Under the pieces are notes generated by a model. It was not told the origin of the DNA and did not search any database. It saw only the letters and a program-made list of their open reading frames with translations. A stretch of DNA of 64,000 nt, from positions 1 through 64,000 of the forward strand of contig NZ_PDNI01000017.1 in NCBI RefSeq assembly GCF_002925845.1, read 5' to 3'. Below are positions 14,120-23,310 of this stretch, piece by piece. The stretch comes from Roseovarius nitratireducens. Its GTDB lineage: Bacteria; Pseudomonadota; Alphaproteobacteria; Rhodobacterales; Rhodobacteraceae. The translations under genes and the position numbers were made by a program. Position 1 is the stretch's first letter. Every line of letters starts with the position of its first letter.

Positions 14120-16147
14120 ATGAAGCTGGGATCCAAGGGAGCGCGCACGTTGCCATTGTCGTTCGCGACGGGGTCGGCGGCTGGCGCAATTCGCGCACGC
14201 GGCGTGTGCCTGGCGAGGTTTGCTGCTTTCATCAAGAAAGAGAACGGTGCGGTTGCAGTCATTGCAGGACTGGCGATCCCTGTTCTCCTGGGGTTCACGG
14301 GACTGGCGCTTGAATACGGTCAGATGCTTGTCGTGCGCGCCGAGGCGCAGCGCACGGCTGATCTTGCCTCGTATGCCGGTGCCGTTGCGTATGCGCAGAA
14401 TGGTGATACCGGTCCGATGGTCGATGCAGCCACAGGTGTGGCGCGGCTTAACGGTTTCAGCGCTTCCGAAATCGTGGTGGTCCTCGACACCTCGTTTCCA
14501 ACGGCGTCGGGGACTGCGGTCCGCGCGACGATCACCACGCCGAAACCGCTTTATCTGCCGTCTCTTTTGGGTGGCGATACCTCGGTTGATGTTACCGCAT
14601 CGGCGGTCGCAGGCGCCTTGGGGGGCGAACCGGCCTGTATTCAGGCCCTTGACTCCAACGGCAGCGGGATCACCCTTTCAGGTGGAGCCATGTTGCAGGC
14701 AGATGAGTGCGCCGTCGCATCGAACGCAGAGGTTGCCGCGCCCTGCGGTACCAGCATCATCACCGCATCGCTGAGCTACGATTCGGCCAACGCGCCTGAT
14801 ACCGGGGGTTGCAATACCATCCGGACGCCCGAAGGCGATGCCGCGCGGATGGTCCGCCGACCGACGCCCGATCCGCTGGAAGACCTGGAAGCAATCGTTC
14901 TGGCCCGCGATCAGATGGCGGCAACCGCCATGCTGTCGCCGCCCGGGGACGTGGTCGTCGCAGCCGGACCGGATGTCGATTTTGGCTGGAACAGTCAACG
15001 GACCATCAATCAGGCCGAGGCTGTGGGATGCACGGCGTCCCTCACATCCGCGGACAGTATCTGGACCTTCTCCTGCCCCGGCCAGACCACCGTGAACCTC
15101 GGCAATGTCACGCTTGGGGGCGGCCTGACGTTGCACTTCAATCCCGGCGGCGCGGCAACAACCACCTATAACCTGTCAGGGAGCATAGACAACGGCGGCG
15201 ACCGCATGAGCTTTGCAGGCGGCACCTATAACGTCGCCGACGGCATCAATACCGGCGGCGGATCCGTGACCGAGTTCGGTGCCGGCACCTATCGCATCGG
15301 CCGTTCGGATAAGCGCTGCAACGGAGACCTCTACAGCATCTGCAACACAAGTGAGTTGACGTTCGAGGGGCCCAGCGAATTCGTTCTGCCCGGCGGCGTC
15401 CGCAACTCTGGCGGCGCGAGCCTGACGCTTGGCACGGGCAACGGCAACAGCTTTCGGATTGGCCCCTCATCGTCAGGCGACGCGATTTCGACTGGCGGTG
15501 GTGCCGAGACGATCATGGGCGATGCGGATGGCGGAGTATTCGAGGTTGCGGGCTGGATCGACGGCGGCAGCGGCGGCAGTTGCCTTGTGCTTTCCTCGGC
15601 TGAGTTGCACGAGATCAAGGGTTCTGTCATCGCATCGGGCGCGGTTCGCTTCGGGGCCGGCCTTTATGTCATCGACGGATACATGCATCTGGGCGGCAAT
15701 GGCGGCGGCACGGCCCCGTGCGGCGGTGAAACGATCAGTATCGAAGCGGAAGACACCACGTTCCTGATCTCGGCCAACGGACCGGAACCCAGCGGCGGAC
15801 GCTGTCGCGACGAGGCATTCTGCGTGACCTCCGGCTACAGCGATGTTCACTTCACGGCACCGCAAACCGGCCCCTTTGCCGATCTGGCTTTCGTCGGGCC
15901 GCTTGATCCGTCGCGGTACCAGGGTGCTTTGTTCGCGGGAGGGGCCGGCGACAGCGTGGTGTCGGGCGCATTCTACTTTCCCAACGGTCCGATCACGCTG
16001 TCCGGCGGGGCCAGCGCAAGCGGTAGCGATGGCGAATGCCTGCAAGTGATCGGGGCCGAGATCTCGATGTCGGGCGGCACGTCGGTCGCATCCGAATGCA
16101 ACCTGCCGGGTGCCGCAACCCAAGGCCGCGTGGTCCTGCTGAGATGA
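14120..16147 (+). CDS. TadG-like pilus protein with a beta-helix-like C-terminal region
   Basis: The start at 14120 has AAAGGA upstream. The N-terminal third has the TadE/TadG signature: NGAVAVIAGLAIPVLLGFTG as the single membrane helix (about residues 50-75) followed by LEYGQMLVVRAEAQRTADLA. The remaining 550 residues are Gly/Thr/Ser-rich with repeating short strands (GGTYNVADGINTGGGS, FGAGTYRIG), suggesting a right-handed beta-helix. Classical TadG carries a von Willebrand domain instead. It probably sits in the inner membrane with the C-terminal part outside, working with the two pseudopilins downstream. Its stop overlaps the next start (ATGA). Confidence 0.75.
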   Translation: MKLGSKGARTLPLSFATGSAAGAIRARGVCLARFAAFIKKENGAVAVIAGLAIPVLLGFTGLALEYGQMLVVRAEAQRTADLASYAGAVAYAQNGDTGPMVDAATGVARLNGFSASEIVVVLDTSFPTASGTAVRATITTPKPLYLPSLLGGDTSVDVTASAVAGALGGEPACIQALDSNGSGITLSGGAMLQADECAVASNAEVAAPCGTSIITASLSYDSANAPDTGGCNTIRTPEGDAARMVRRPTPDPLEDLEAIVLARDQMAATAMLSPPGDVVVAAGPDVDFGWNSQRTINQAEAVGCTASLTSADSIWTFSCPGQTTVNLGNVTLGGGLTLHFNPGGAATTTYNLSGSIDNGGDRMSFAGGTYNVADGINTGGGSVTEFGAGTYRIGRSDKRCNGDLYSICNTSELTFEGPSEFVLPGGVRNSGGASLTLGTGNGNSFRIGPSSSGDAISTGGGAETIMGDADGGVFEVAGWIDGGSGGSCLVLSSAELHEIKGSVIASGAVRFGAGLYVIDGYMHLGGNGGGTAPCGGETISIEAEDTTFLISANGPEPSGGRCRDEAFCVTSGYSDVHFTAPQTGPFADLAFVGPLDPSRYQGALFAGGAGDSVVSGAFYFPNGPITLSGGASASGSDGECLQVIGAEISMSGGTSVASECNLPGAATQGRVVLLR

Positions 16148-16704
16148 CCCGGAGAGCCGCATCCCTGATCCGGTCGCTGAAACGTGACAAGAGCGGCAGC
16201 ATCGCAGTCGAGTTTGCCCTCGTCGCACCGGTCCTTGTGTTCGTCCTCGCGGGGGTGATCGACATCGGAAGCGCCACCTATGCAAGGCTTTCGCTTGACG
16301 CACGGGTGACGGCGGCGGCGGAATACGCATTGTTCCAGACGGCTCCGAACGATCAGGACAGCGCCGATGATCTGGCCAGAAAACTGATCGGACTGCTGCA
16401 AGGCGAGGCATCGGACACCGCCGAAGTGATCGTGAACAATGCCGCCAGCGCACGTTGGACCGGCTCTGCGGTGACCACATCGTCCCGGCCCGGGGATGCC
16501 GCGGCGTGCTATTGCCCAACCCTCGTGGAGGGGGATCTCGCCTGGGGGCCGGTTGCGGAATGCGGAACGCCCTGCACTGATGGCGGTAGCGCCGGGCAGT
16601 TTGTGCAGCTTTCCGCGACCACGCGCCATGTCACGATCTTTCCCGGCTACGCGTTCATCGACGGCGACACGGTGGCGACGCGCACCGTGCTGAGGCTGCA
16701 GTGA
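16144..16704 (+). CDS. TadE-family pseudopilin
   Basis: 186 residues from an ATG that overlaps the stop of the TadG-like gene. The N-terminus (KSGSIAVEFALVAPVLVFVLAGVIDIGS) is the TadE-like prepilin signature: a short basic leader, G-S-I-A-V-E-F cleavage/helix motif with the conserved Glu, and a hydrophobic helix. The C-terminal domain has a Cys cluster (AACYCPT, ECGTPC) that may form disulfides outside the inner membrane. It should be processed by CpaA and act in pilus initiation. Confidence 0.8.
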   Translation: MTRRAASLIRSLKRDKSGSIAVEFALVAPVLVFVLAGVIDIGSATYARLSLDARVTAAAEYALFQTAPNDQDSADDLARKLIGLLQGEASDTAEVIVNNAASARWTGSAVTTSSRPGDAAACYCPTLVEGDLAWGPVAECGTPCTDGGSAGQFVQLSATTRHVTIFPGYAFIDGDTVATRTVLRLQ

Positions 16705-17138
16705 CCCTGTTGGGCACACTCCGCGCCTGTTTTCGAAGGCAGAGTGGTGCGGTTGCCATCGAGTTCGCTTTCATCGCGCTCCCGCTGGTGCTTTTGCTGG
16801 GTGGGTCGATCGAGATCGGTCGCTACGTGTGGACGCGCCTAGCCTTGCAGGACGCGGCCTCGACCGGGGCACGCTGTCTCGCGCTGCAAATTGCCCCGTG
16901 CTTCGGAGCAGAGACCATGGACCTGAATGGAACCGTGAGCTTTGTCCGCGAACAGGGAGCGGCCTGGGCCATCGTCATCCCGGACGACTCGATCACGGCA
17001 GAAGAGACCGGTGCCTGTCAAGCCGTGGACGACTTTGCGAAAATTGGCATCCGGTACCGTTTTGCTTATGTTCTGGCCATTCTGCCCGATACATGGATCA
17101 GTGTGGAGGCCTGCTTTCCCGTCATGCCCTCTGAGTGA
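16701..17138 (+). CDS. TadE/TadF-like pseudopilin
   Basis: GTG start at 16701 overlaps the preceding TGA. The 145-residue protein has QSGAVAIEFAFIALPLVLLLG, again the prepilin-type helix with the conserved Glu, followed by a small domain with four Cys. The length and the tandem arrangement match TadF-like minor pilins. A small 7-bp hairpin (GCCGTTC...GAACGGC, about 17221-17239) lies in the following gap but has no T tract. Confidence 0.75.
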   Translation: MTLLGTLRACFRRQSGAVAIEFAFIALPLVLLLGGSIEIGRYVWTRLALQDAASTGARCLALQIAPCFGAETMDLNGTVSFVREQGAAWAIVIPDDSITAEETGACQAVDDFAKIGIRYRFAYVLAILPDTWISVEACFPVMPSE

Positions 17139-17319
17139 CCGTCGCGCGGCGGACTGTGCCCAACGCCGATAGCTGTATCGTCGCGCAATTAAAGAAAGGC
17201 GGGATCGAGATTCTACGACGCCGTTCCTTGAGAACGGCTGATGCCACGGATAGCGTGAACCCGAACACGCCCCGGAACCATCCTCTTTTCTTCTTTTCGG
17301 GCGAAATACGAGGTTCCAG

Positions 17320-17709
17320 ATGAGTAACGGCGCGAAACTTCTCGTCGTAGACGACGATCCGATGATGCTGGATTTCGCGTTGAGTGCCCTAGTCTCGCTG
17401 GGATACCGCACGGTTGCTGCGATGGATGCCGAGACCGCGTTGCGCTTGGTGGAACAGGACGATCAAATTCAGGCCGCCATCGTTGACATGCGTCTTGGAA
17501 ATGGGCCCACCGGAGCGGAGCTGGTGTGCGCGGCGCTTGCAATCCGGCCCAACCTGCACGTGCTTCTTACGTCAGGTGCTCACGGGCTATTGCAAATCGC
17601 CAAGCAGGACATGCCGAAGACTGTCGAGCTTTTACCGAAACCTTACCGTCGCCGTGATCTGGCGGACCGCCTGACTCGCTTGTTGTGTCCGGATGTCGGC
17701 GTCGTCTGA
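17320..17709 (+). CDS. Single-domain (CheY-like) response regulator
   Basis: 129 residues forming one receiver domain. The acidic pair is in LLVVDDDP (Asp about 11-12), the phosphoacceptor Asp in AAIVDMRLGN (about 56), the Thr/Ser in VLLTSGAHG and the Lys in LLPKPYRRRDL. There is no output domain. In this setting it could act as a shuttle between the hybrid kinase (19025-22354), the Hpt protein (28992-29363) and a regulator. GAGG precedes the ATG. Confidence 0.85.
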   Translation: MSNGAKLLVVDDDPMMLDFALSALVSLGYRTVAAMDAETALRLVEQDDQIQAAIVDMRLGNGPTGAELVCAALAIRPNLHVLLTSGAHGLLQIAKQDMPKTVELLPKPYRRRDLADRLTRLLCPDVGVV

Positions 17710-17742
17710 CCGCATGTGAATGCGCAGTCTGCGCGCCCGTCC

Positions 17743-18420
17743 TTATTCCCTTGGCTTGAGCAGGTCTGCACCAAGCATCGCAGCCTCGACGCGGTTCGAT
17801 GCTCCCAGAATCTGGAAGATGAAAGAAAGATGGAACTTTACCGTGCTGGGATTTATGCCCAGCTCACGCGCAATCGCCTTGTTCGGGAGCCCTGCAACAA
17901 GAAGTCGAAGTACTTCAAGCTGGCGAGGGGTCAGCGCGGCGAGAGAAACCGAAGACCACTCGCTCGCGGTTTCGGGCGCGTCAGTGGCGATCATCGATTG
18001 TGGTGTGAAGGGCGGGACATAGACGGCGCCGTCGGCAATCTGCTGGAGTGCCGCCTCCGTTTCGCCGATGCCCAGGCCCTTGTTGATGAAGCCTTGCGCG
18101 CCGGCTGAGAGTGCCATGAGTATGTCATCACTAGATCTGGATGCTGACAGCACCACGAGGCGGCTGTGCGGCTGTGCGACCTTGAAACTGTGCAGAAGGT
18201 TTCGATTGTCAATTCCGGGCATGTTCAGGTCGACGAGACCGAGGCCGAAAACCATATCGCTGGAAAGCTGTTCAATGGCCTCCTGCGCCGTGGCGCAAAT
18301 GACAACGGTCTCAACCTCGAACCGGTCACGCAGTACAACGTCTATCGCCACACGAAAGAATTCGTCATCATCTATGATGATGACGGGCGATAGGTTTGCC
18401 AGTTTAACGTGCGTTGACAT
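17743..18420 (-). CDS. NarL/FixJ (LuxR)-type DNA-binding response regulator
   Basis: 225 residues: a receiver (PVIIIDDDEFFRV; phospho-Asp in LGLVDLNMPG near residue 65; Thr/Ser position in VVLSASRSS; Lys in GFINKGLG) and a C-terminal LuxR helix-turn-helix (LTPRQLEVLRLLVAGLPNKA ... STVKFHLSFIFQILG). It points toward the single-domain regulator and is divergent from the hybrid kinase across a 604-base AT-richer region. It is a likely transcriptional controller of the Tad genes. Confidence 0.85.
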   Translation of the reverse strand: MSTHVKLANLSPVIIIDDDEFFRVAIDVVLRDRFEVETVVICATAQEAIEQLSSDMVFGLGLVDLNMPGIDNRNLLHSFKVAQPHSRLVVLSASRSSDDILMALSAGAQGFINKGLGIGETEAALQQIADGAVYVPPFTPQSMIATDAPETASEWSSVSLAALTPRQLEVLRLLVAGLPNKAIARELGINPSTVKFHLSFIFQILGASNRVEAAMLGADLLKPRE

Positions 18421-19024
18421 GGGGTCTCGAATTTTCCGAGGTCTCCTTTGAGCCTCCTATCGGGTCGCTTTCATAGAAGCCCGACATCGCTTGATGAGGC
18501 AATACTGTTTACAGAACCCGAAGCAGATTTTTACAGTGGGTGTCCATTTTACTCTTGGTCATTTCCGTCACCAAGTATTTATAATAATCGCTGTTTTCCA
18601 CTCAAGATCATCCGGGTCACCACTAAACGTCGATTAATCGCCGATCGCCTGTGATTCGGCATTCGATGGTGTTTGTGGTCTGGGCGATCTTCCATTACAA
18701 TTCAGAATTGAACGCAATGCTCTGTGTCGGTTGAGTGTGGCCGATCAGATTCCGCCTTGCGGATAGCCCTTGGATACGTCTGCGGTGAAGGGCCATCGAC
18801 GTCACCGCGCATTGATTGGGGGCTAGTCATGGGCAGACACGCGTCCAAGGAGCCATACCATGCGTCACCATCGGCACTTGATTACCTCGGCACCGCTGCC
18901 GAATGCCCGCAAGCGGCTCTCGCGCCGCGTGCGGCACCAAGCCGGAGGTCACCGGGAACGTGATGAACGCTGAAGGGTCTTCAAAACACCTTGCCGCCCC
19001 CGCCAGCCATGCGGGATTTACCCG
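18421..19024. other. 604-base AT-richer divergent intergenic region
   Basis: This gap between the LuxR-type regulator and the hybrid kinase is clearly lower in GC than its surroundings between 18480 and 18720, so it probably holds promoters for both directions. Near its right end are two short open frames: 18860-18973 (37 residues, Arg/His-rich, preceded by AAGGAG) and 18963-19028 (21 residues), the latter ending in TGA that overlaps the kinase ATG. I cannot tell if either is translated. Confidence 0.5.
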
Positions 19025-22000
19025 ATGATTGAGCTGTCGCCAATTGTGGCCTTCGCGCTGGTCGCGCTGCTGGCGGCGCTTGCCGTGGCGCTTTTCGCCT
19101 TGTGGCGCTTGCATCGTGGTGTCCGCGCCCCGATCCGCCGTATGCTTGATGCCGTGGCCGCTGGCCAGCAGGATGAGGCCGCGCCGAAGCCTGGCGTGAG
19201 TGGGGATATGCAGCGCCTCGAGGAGGCGTTCAACGAGACGCATGCGCGCCTCAAGGCGCAAGAGGCGACCCTCGATCAAGCCTTCGAGATTGCCGGGCTT
19301 GGCACCTGGGCGATCCTTCCGGATCTGGATTCGGTGCGCGCGTCCTCGCATATCCGCATGATACTGGGGTTTTCCGAAGACGATGATGTCGTCCGACTCG
19401 ACGAGCTCCGGGACCGGATCGTGCCGGAAGACCGGGCCGCTTTCGCGGCGGCGCTGCGGCGCGCCACAAACGAACGCATTTTGACCGCGCTGGAATTTCG
19501 CGCTGTCGACGCAGCCGGAGAGGTCCGCGTTTTCCAGGCGCGCACCGGGCCGGGCGGGGCCGTGCCGCGCGCCCCGGAGCGCGGGGTGTCCGGCATTATT
19601 CAGGACATCACCGAGCTGCGCCACAAGGAGATGGCACTGGCGAGGTCGAGCCGGCTTGAACGTCTGGCCGGCGAGGCGGCGCGCGTCGGTGGGTGGCGCT
19701 ATGATGTCGCGACCCGCATGTTCACCGGAACGCAAGAGACGGCCAAAATCGTCGGACGGGAAGCCGACTGGCATTCTTCGATCGACGACGCGATGGACGG
19801 CCTCGTGACCGGGGATGACCGCGCACGGATGGAGCGCAGTTTCTGGACCTGCGTCGGGACGGGTACCCGGTTCGACGAGATCGCAAAGTTCAAGAAATTT
19901 GACGGCGACGAGATATGGTTGCGGGTGATCGGCGAGGCGGAACGCGACGCGTCCGGCAAGATCGTTGCCACCTATGGTGCCACGCAGGATGTCTCGGAGC
20001 TGGTCTGCGCCCGAGTTGCGGTAGACGATGTCCGGGCGCTCATGCAGACGATTCTCGACGATCTGAGCGATGGTTTCATCATTCACGACCGCGACGGGGA
20101 GATCCGGTACATGAATCGCAGGGCGCATAGCATTCTGGGCGTGCCCGATCTCAACCTCATCGACCGCAACATCTGGCGGGACCTTCCCCTGGCCGCCGAG
20201 TCGCCGTTCGCACGGGTGATTTCCGCTGCGCTTGAAACTGGAGAGAGCCAGAAGTTCGAGGGTGAACTTTCCACACCCGATCAGTGGGTGAATGTCATGG
20301 TGCACCCGACGAATGCAGGGATCGCCATCTATCTCAACGACGTCACCGCGGACCGCGAGGCGCGCACCCGGTTGCGCCTGCTTGACGCCGCTGTTGCCCG
20401 AGTGAGCGACGTAATCCTGATCACCGAGGCAAAGCCGCCGGATATGCCCGGCCCGCGTGTCGTTTTCGCCAACGAGGCGTTCGAGCAAGTGACGGGCTAC
20501 TCGCAAGACGATATACTGGGTTCGACGCCGCGCATGCTGCACGGGCCCGATACGGAACGCGAGCGCCTGAGAGAGATTCGCAAAGCAATGAAGACCGCGC
20601 AGCCCATTCGCACGGAGATTACGAATTACCGCAAGGACGGAAGCCGTTTCACGGCCGAGCTCGACATAAACCCGCTGTTGGATGATGCCGGAAAATGTAC
20701 GCATTTCGTTTCTGTCCAGAGAGACACGACCGAGCGACGCAAAGCGGAGGAATATCTGCGTGCCCGCGAAGAGCAGTTCCGCCTTGCCAGCCAGGCTAGC
20801 CGGGACATCATCTGGGATTGGGACATGCACACCGGCATCATCTGGAATAGTGAAAATTCCGAAGAAATCTTCGGCACCATATCACAATCACATGTCGGGA
20901 CCATCGAGGTCGGGCACGGTGGGAACAGTCAGGATGGGCATATCGAGAAAATCCCCGAAGCGCGCATTGAAAACGTGCTGGAGCGGGTTCATCCAGATGA
21001 CCGGCTGAAAGTCACCGAGAGTCTCGACGCGGCACTGGGCGGAGACGCGCAGACCTGGCGCTGCGAATACCGTATCAGGACGCAGGAAGATGCCTGGCGA
21101 CATATCTCCGACAAGGCTTTCATCGTGCGCGACGACGATGGCGCGCCCCGGCGCATGGTCGGCGCCATGTCGGACGTGACCGAATTCCAGGCGCTGGACG
21201 CCCAGTTGCATCAGGCGCAGAAGCTTGAAACGGTCGGCCAGCTCACCGGCGGCATCGCGCATGACTTCAACAACCTGATCACGATCATTCTGGGCAACTG
21301 CGACATTCTTCTGGACGACATAGGGGAGGAGCCGGCGCTACGCCCGATGCTCCAGTCGATCGAGGATGCAGCCGAGCGCGCTGCTCGGGTCTCAAGCGAT
21401 CTTCTCGCGTTTTCGCGGATCCAGTCGCTTGAATTGCAGCCGACCGACATCAACAAGCTGATCCAGCGGTCGTCGGGTCTGTTTGAACGAGCGATCGATG
21501 CCAGCGTGGACATCCGCTATGATCTGACCGACGCGCCGACAGTGGCCCGTGTCGATCCCAACAAGTTGCAGGCGGCGCTGCTCAACCTCATTATCAACGC
21601 AAAGGCTGCGATTCCGGAAGACGGGCACATCACGTTGGTCACCCGCGCGAAAACCGTCGAGGACGTAATCCCGCACAGCGACGTTGTTCCGGGCGACTAT
21701 GTCCTGATCGACGTTACCGATGACGGGGCGGGAATGTCACCAGAGGTCGCAGGCCACGCGTTCGAGCCGTTCTTCACCACCAAGGAGCCGGGTGTCGGGA
21801 CGGGCATGGGCCTCAGTTCGGTTTACGGATTGGTAAAGCAGTGTGGCGGTCACGCCGAGATCGTGTCGGAGCCGGGCAAGGGCACGACGGTCACGCTTAG
21901 CCTGCCCGTGGCTGACGAGGTGGAACCCGCCCCGCCGCCAGAGGCACTGAAGGAGTCCGGTGGTGGAGGCGGAGAGCGAATCCTCGTCGTCGAGGACGAC

Positions 22001-22354
22001 GCCGAGCTCCGGGCTTTCGTGAAAACGGTACTGAGCCGGATGGGATATCGCATCGTCGAGGCCGAGAACGGACAGATCGCGTTGGATATTCTGAAAGAGG
22101 ATGACGGGTTCGACCTGCTATTCACCGACATCGTCATGCCGGGCGGGGTCACCGGTGTCGAGGTTGCTCAGACGGCACAGGACATGCATCCCGGATTCAG
22201 GGTGCTTTTCACATCCGGCTATGCCCAGGATGCCCTGCCGAAAGAACGGCATGTGCCGAGCGATGTGCCGATGCTTTACAAACCGTATCGCGCAAGTGAG
22301 CTGATCAAGAGCGTCAAGGACATCTTGTCCAAAGAGGTCCCGCGCGGGTTCTGA
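19025..22354 (+). CDS. Multi-PAS hybrid sensor histidine kinase
   Basis: 1109 residues. One N-terminal membrane helix (about 5-27) is followed by four to five PAS-like modules between about 80 and 735, separated by 'DxTE'-type linkers. Next come a HisKA-type dimerisation domain with phospho-His746 in GGIAHDFNNL, a catalytic ATPase domain (NLIINAKAAIPE as N box; DDGAGMSPEV as G1; GVGTGMGLSSVYGLV as G2) and a C-terminal receiver with phospho-Asp1035 in FTDIVMPGG. The fourth PAS has the LOV-like phrase ILGSTPRMLHG, but the photoactive Cys position is not Cys. With no second membrane helix it senses a cytosolic or redox signal. It should feed a phosphorelay with the regulators at 17320-18420 and the Hpt protein. 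Confidence 0.9.
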   Translation: MIELSPIVAFALVALLAALAVALFALWRLHRGVRAPIRRMLDAVAAGQQDEAAPKPGVSGDMQRLEEAFNETHARLKAQEATLDQAFEIAGLGTWAILPDLDSVRASSHIRMILGFSEDDDVVRLDELRDRIVPEDRAAFAAALRRATNERILTALEFRAVDAAGEVRVFQARTGPGGAVPRAPERGVSGIIQDITELRHKEMALARSSRLERLAGEAARVGGWRYDVATRMFTGTQETAKIVGREADWHSSIDDAMDGLVTGDDRARMERSFWTCVGTGTRFDEIAKFKKFDGDEIWLRVIGEAERDASGKIVATYGATQDVSELVCARVAVDDVRALMQTILDDLSDGFIIHDRDGEIRYMNRRAHSILGVPDLNLIDRNIWRDLPLAAESPFARVISAALETGESQKFEGELSTPDQWVNVMVHPTNAGIAIYLNDVTADREARTRLRLLDAAVARVSDVILITEAKPPDMPGPRVVFANEAFEQVTGYSQDDILGSTPRMLHGPDTERERLREIRKAMKTAQPIRTEITNYRKDGSRFTAELDINPLLDDAGKCTHFVSVQRDTTERRKAEEYLRAREEQFRLASQASRDIIWDWDMHTGIIWNSENSEEIFGTISQSHVGTIEVGHGGNSQDGHIEKIPEARIENVLERVHPDDRLKVTESLDAALGGDAQTWRCEYRIRTQEDAWRHISDKAFIVRDDDGAPRRMVGAMSDVTEFQALDAQLHQAQKLETVGQLTGGIAHDFNNLITIILGNCDILLDDIGEEPALRPMLQSIEDAAERAARVSSDLLAFSRIQSLELQPTDINKLIQRSSGLFERAIDASVDIRYDLTDAPTVARVDPNKLQAALLNLIINAKAAIPEDGHITLVTRAKTVEDVIPHSDVVPGDYVLIDVTDDGAGMSPEVAGHAFEPFFTTKEPGVGTGMGLSSVYGLVKQCGGHAEIVSEPGKGTTVTLSLPVADEVEPAPPPEALKESGGGGGERILVVEDDAELRAFVKTVLSRMGYRIVEAENGQIALDILKEDDGFDLLFTDIVMPGGVTGVEVAQTAQDMHPGFRVLFTSGYAQDALPKERHVPSDVPMLYKPYRASELIKSVKDILSKEVPRGF

Positions 22355-22547
22355 CGCGGCGCTGTCAGCGGGGCGCCGGATCGACCCACCCGAATGGCTA
22401 GGCCATCACGCCAACTGTTTTCAGGCGCTTAGAGGGGCCATCTATCATTGCAGACGACCCATCATCCAAGGCGTTCGACGCTTCGGACAGCGGAGTGGGC
22501 CGGTCTGCCGGAATGTCCGGTTTACCCTGCGAAAAGGACCGCAACAC

Positions 22548-22724
22548 ATGCTGCAATTTATTCACAATCTCAAGAAAAACGACTCTGGCGCAACTGCCAT
22601 CGAATATGGCCTGATCGCCGCTCTCGTCTCCGTGGCTATCATCGGTGCGCTCACAACGCTCGGCACTGACCTCGGCGGCATCTTCGGCGACGTCTCGACC
22701 GAACTGCAAGGCGCAGGCGGATGA
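22548..22724 (+). CDS. flp: Flp/Fap-type major pilin
   Basis: 58 residues from an ATG with AAAAGGA upstream. A short basic leader (MLQFIHNLKKNDSGA) is followed by TAIEYGLIAALVSVAIIGAL, the classical Flp pilin motif, with processing expected between Gly-Ala and the Glu/Tyr-containing helix. It is the structural subunit of the Tad pilus and precedes cpaA. Confidence 0.95.
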   Translation: MLQFIHNLKKNDSGATAIEYGLIAALVSVAIIGALTTLGTDLGGIFGDVSTELQGAGG

Positions 22725-22788
22725 CCGATCTGTCACGGGGCGGTATCGCGCCGCCCCGTGACAACCAACGTTTTGGCAGGCGGCAGTC

Positions 22789-23277
22789 GTGATCTTCCTG
22801 TCCCTCTGGTTCGTCGCAGGGCAACTCTGCGCCGCCGTAAGCGATGCAGTGACGCTGCGCATTCCAAACGCGCTGATCCTGTATCTCCTGGCGGGTTACG
22901 CGGCCACCGCCGCGCTGACGGGACCCGGCTGGGCCGATCTTGCCGCGAGCGCTGCTGTTGGCATCGCAATTCTTGCTGGCGGCGCGCTCCTGTTCGCGCG
23001 GGGATGGATGGGTGGCGGCGACGTCAAGCTTCTCGCGGTGACTGCGCTTTGGCTCGAACCCGCCGCGATGCCAGCCTTTCTGTTGCTGACCGCCATGGCC
23101 GGAGGGCTGCTGACCCTGGCGCTCGTCATCTGCCGCGCACTCGGCGCACACCGCCTCGCCGGCGACAGATTCGCGGCCCTGCGCGCCCCGATGGATCGCG
23201 TGCCCTACGGAATTGCCATTGCCGCGGCGGCTATCGCCGTCGCGTTCCTGCGACCGGGAGCTCTCTTGACAGGGTGA
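22789..23277 (+). CDS. cpaA: Prepilin peptidase CpaA/TadV (A24 family)
   Basis: 162 residues from a GTG start, about six membrane helices. The two catalytic Asp of A24 peptidases are visible in the segments AVSDAVTLRIPN (about residue 19) and GGGDVKLLAV (the GxGD motif, about 80). It cleaves the leader of Flp and the TadE/F pseudopilins in the inner membrane. Confidence 0.9.
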   Translation: MIFLSLWFVAGQLCAAVSDAVTLRIPNALILYLLAGYAATAALTGPGWADLAASAAVGIAILAGGALLFARGWMGGGDVKLLAVTALWLEPAAMPAFLLLTAMAGGLLTLALVICRALGAHRLAGDRFAALRAPMDRVPYGIAIAAAAIAVAFLRPGALLTG

Positions 23278-23310
23278 CCGCTGCCGCACGTTGCTGCCAG
23301 GAGGACTGAC

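Noticed and set aside
17221-17239. Terminator after the pseudopilin genes
   Set aside because: The 7-bp hairpin lacks a T tract; kept only as a remark.
18827-20830. 667-codon open frame antisense to the hybrid kinase
   Set aside because: Composition of an antisense shadow, no motif, and it covers the kinase's conserved PAS domains.
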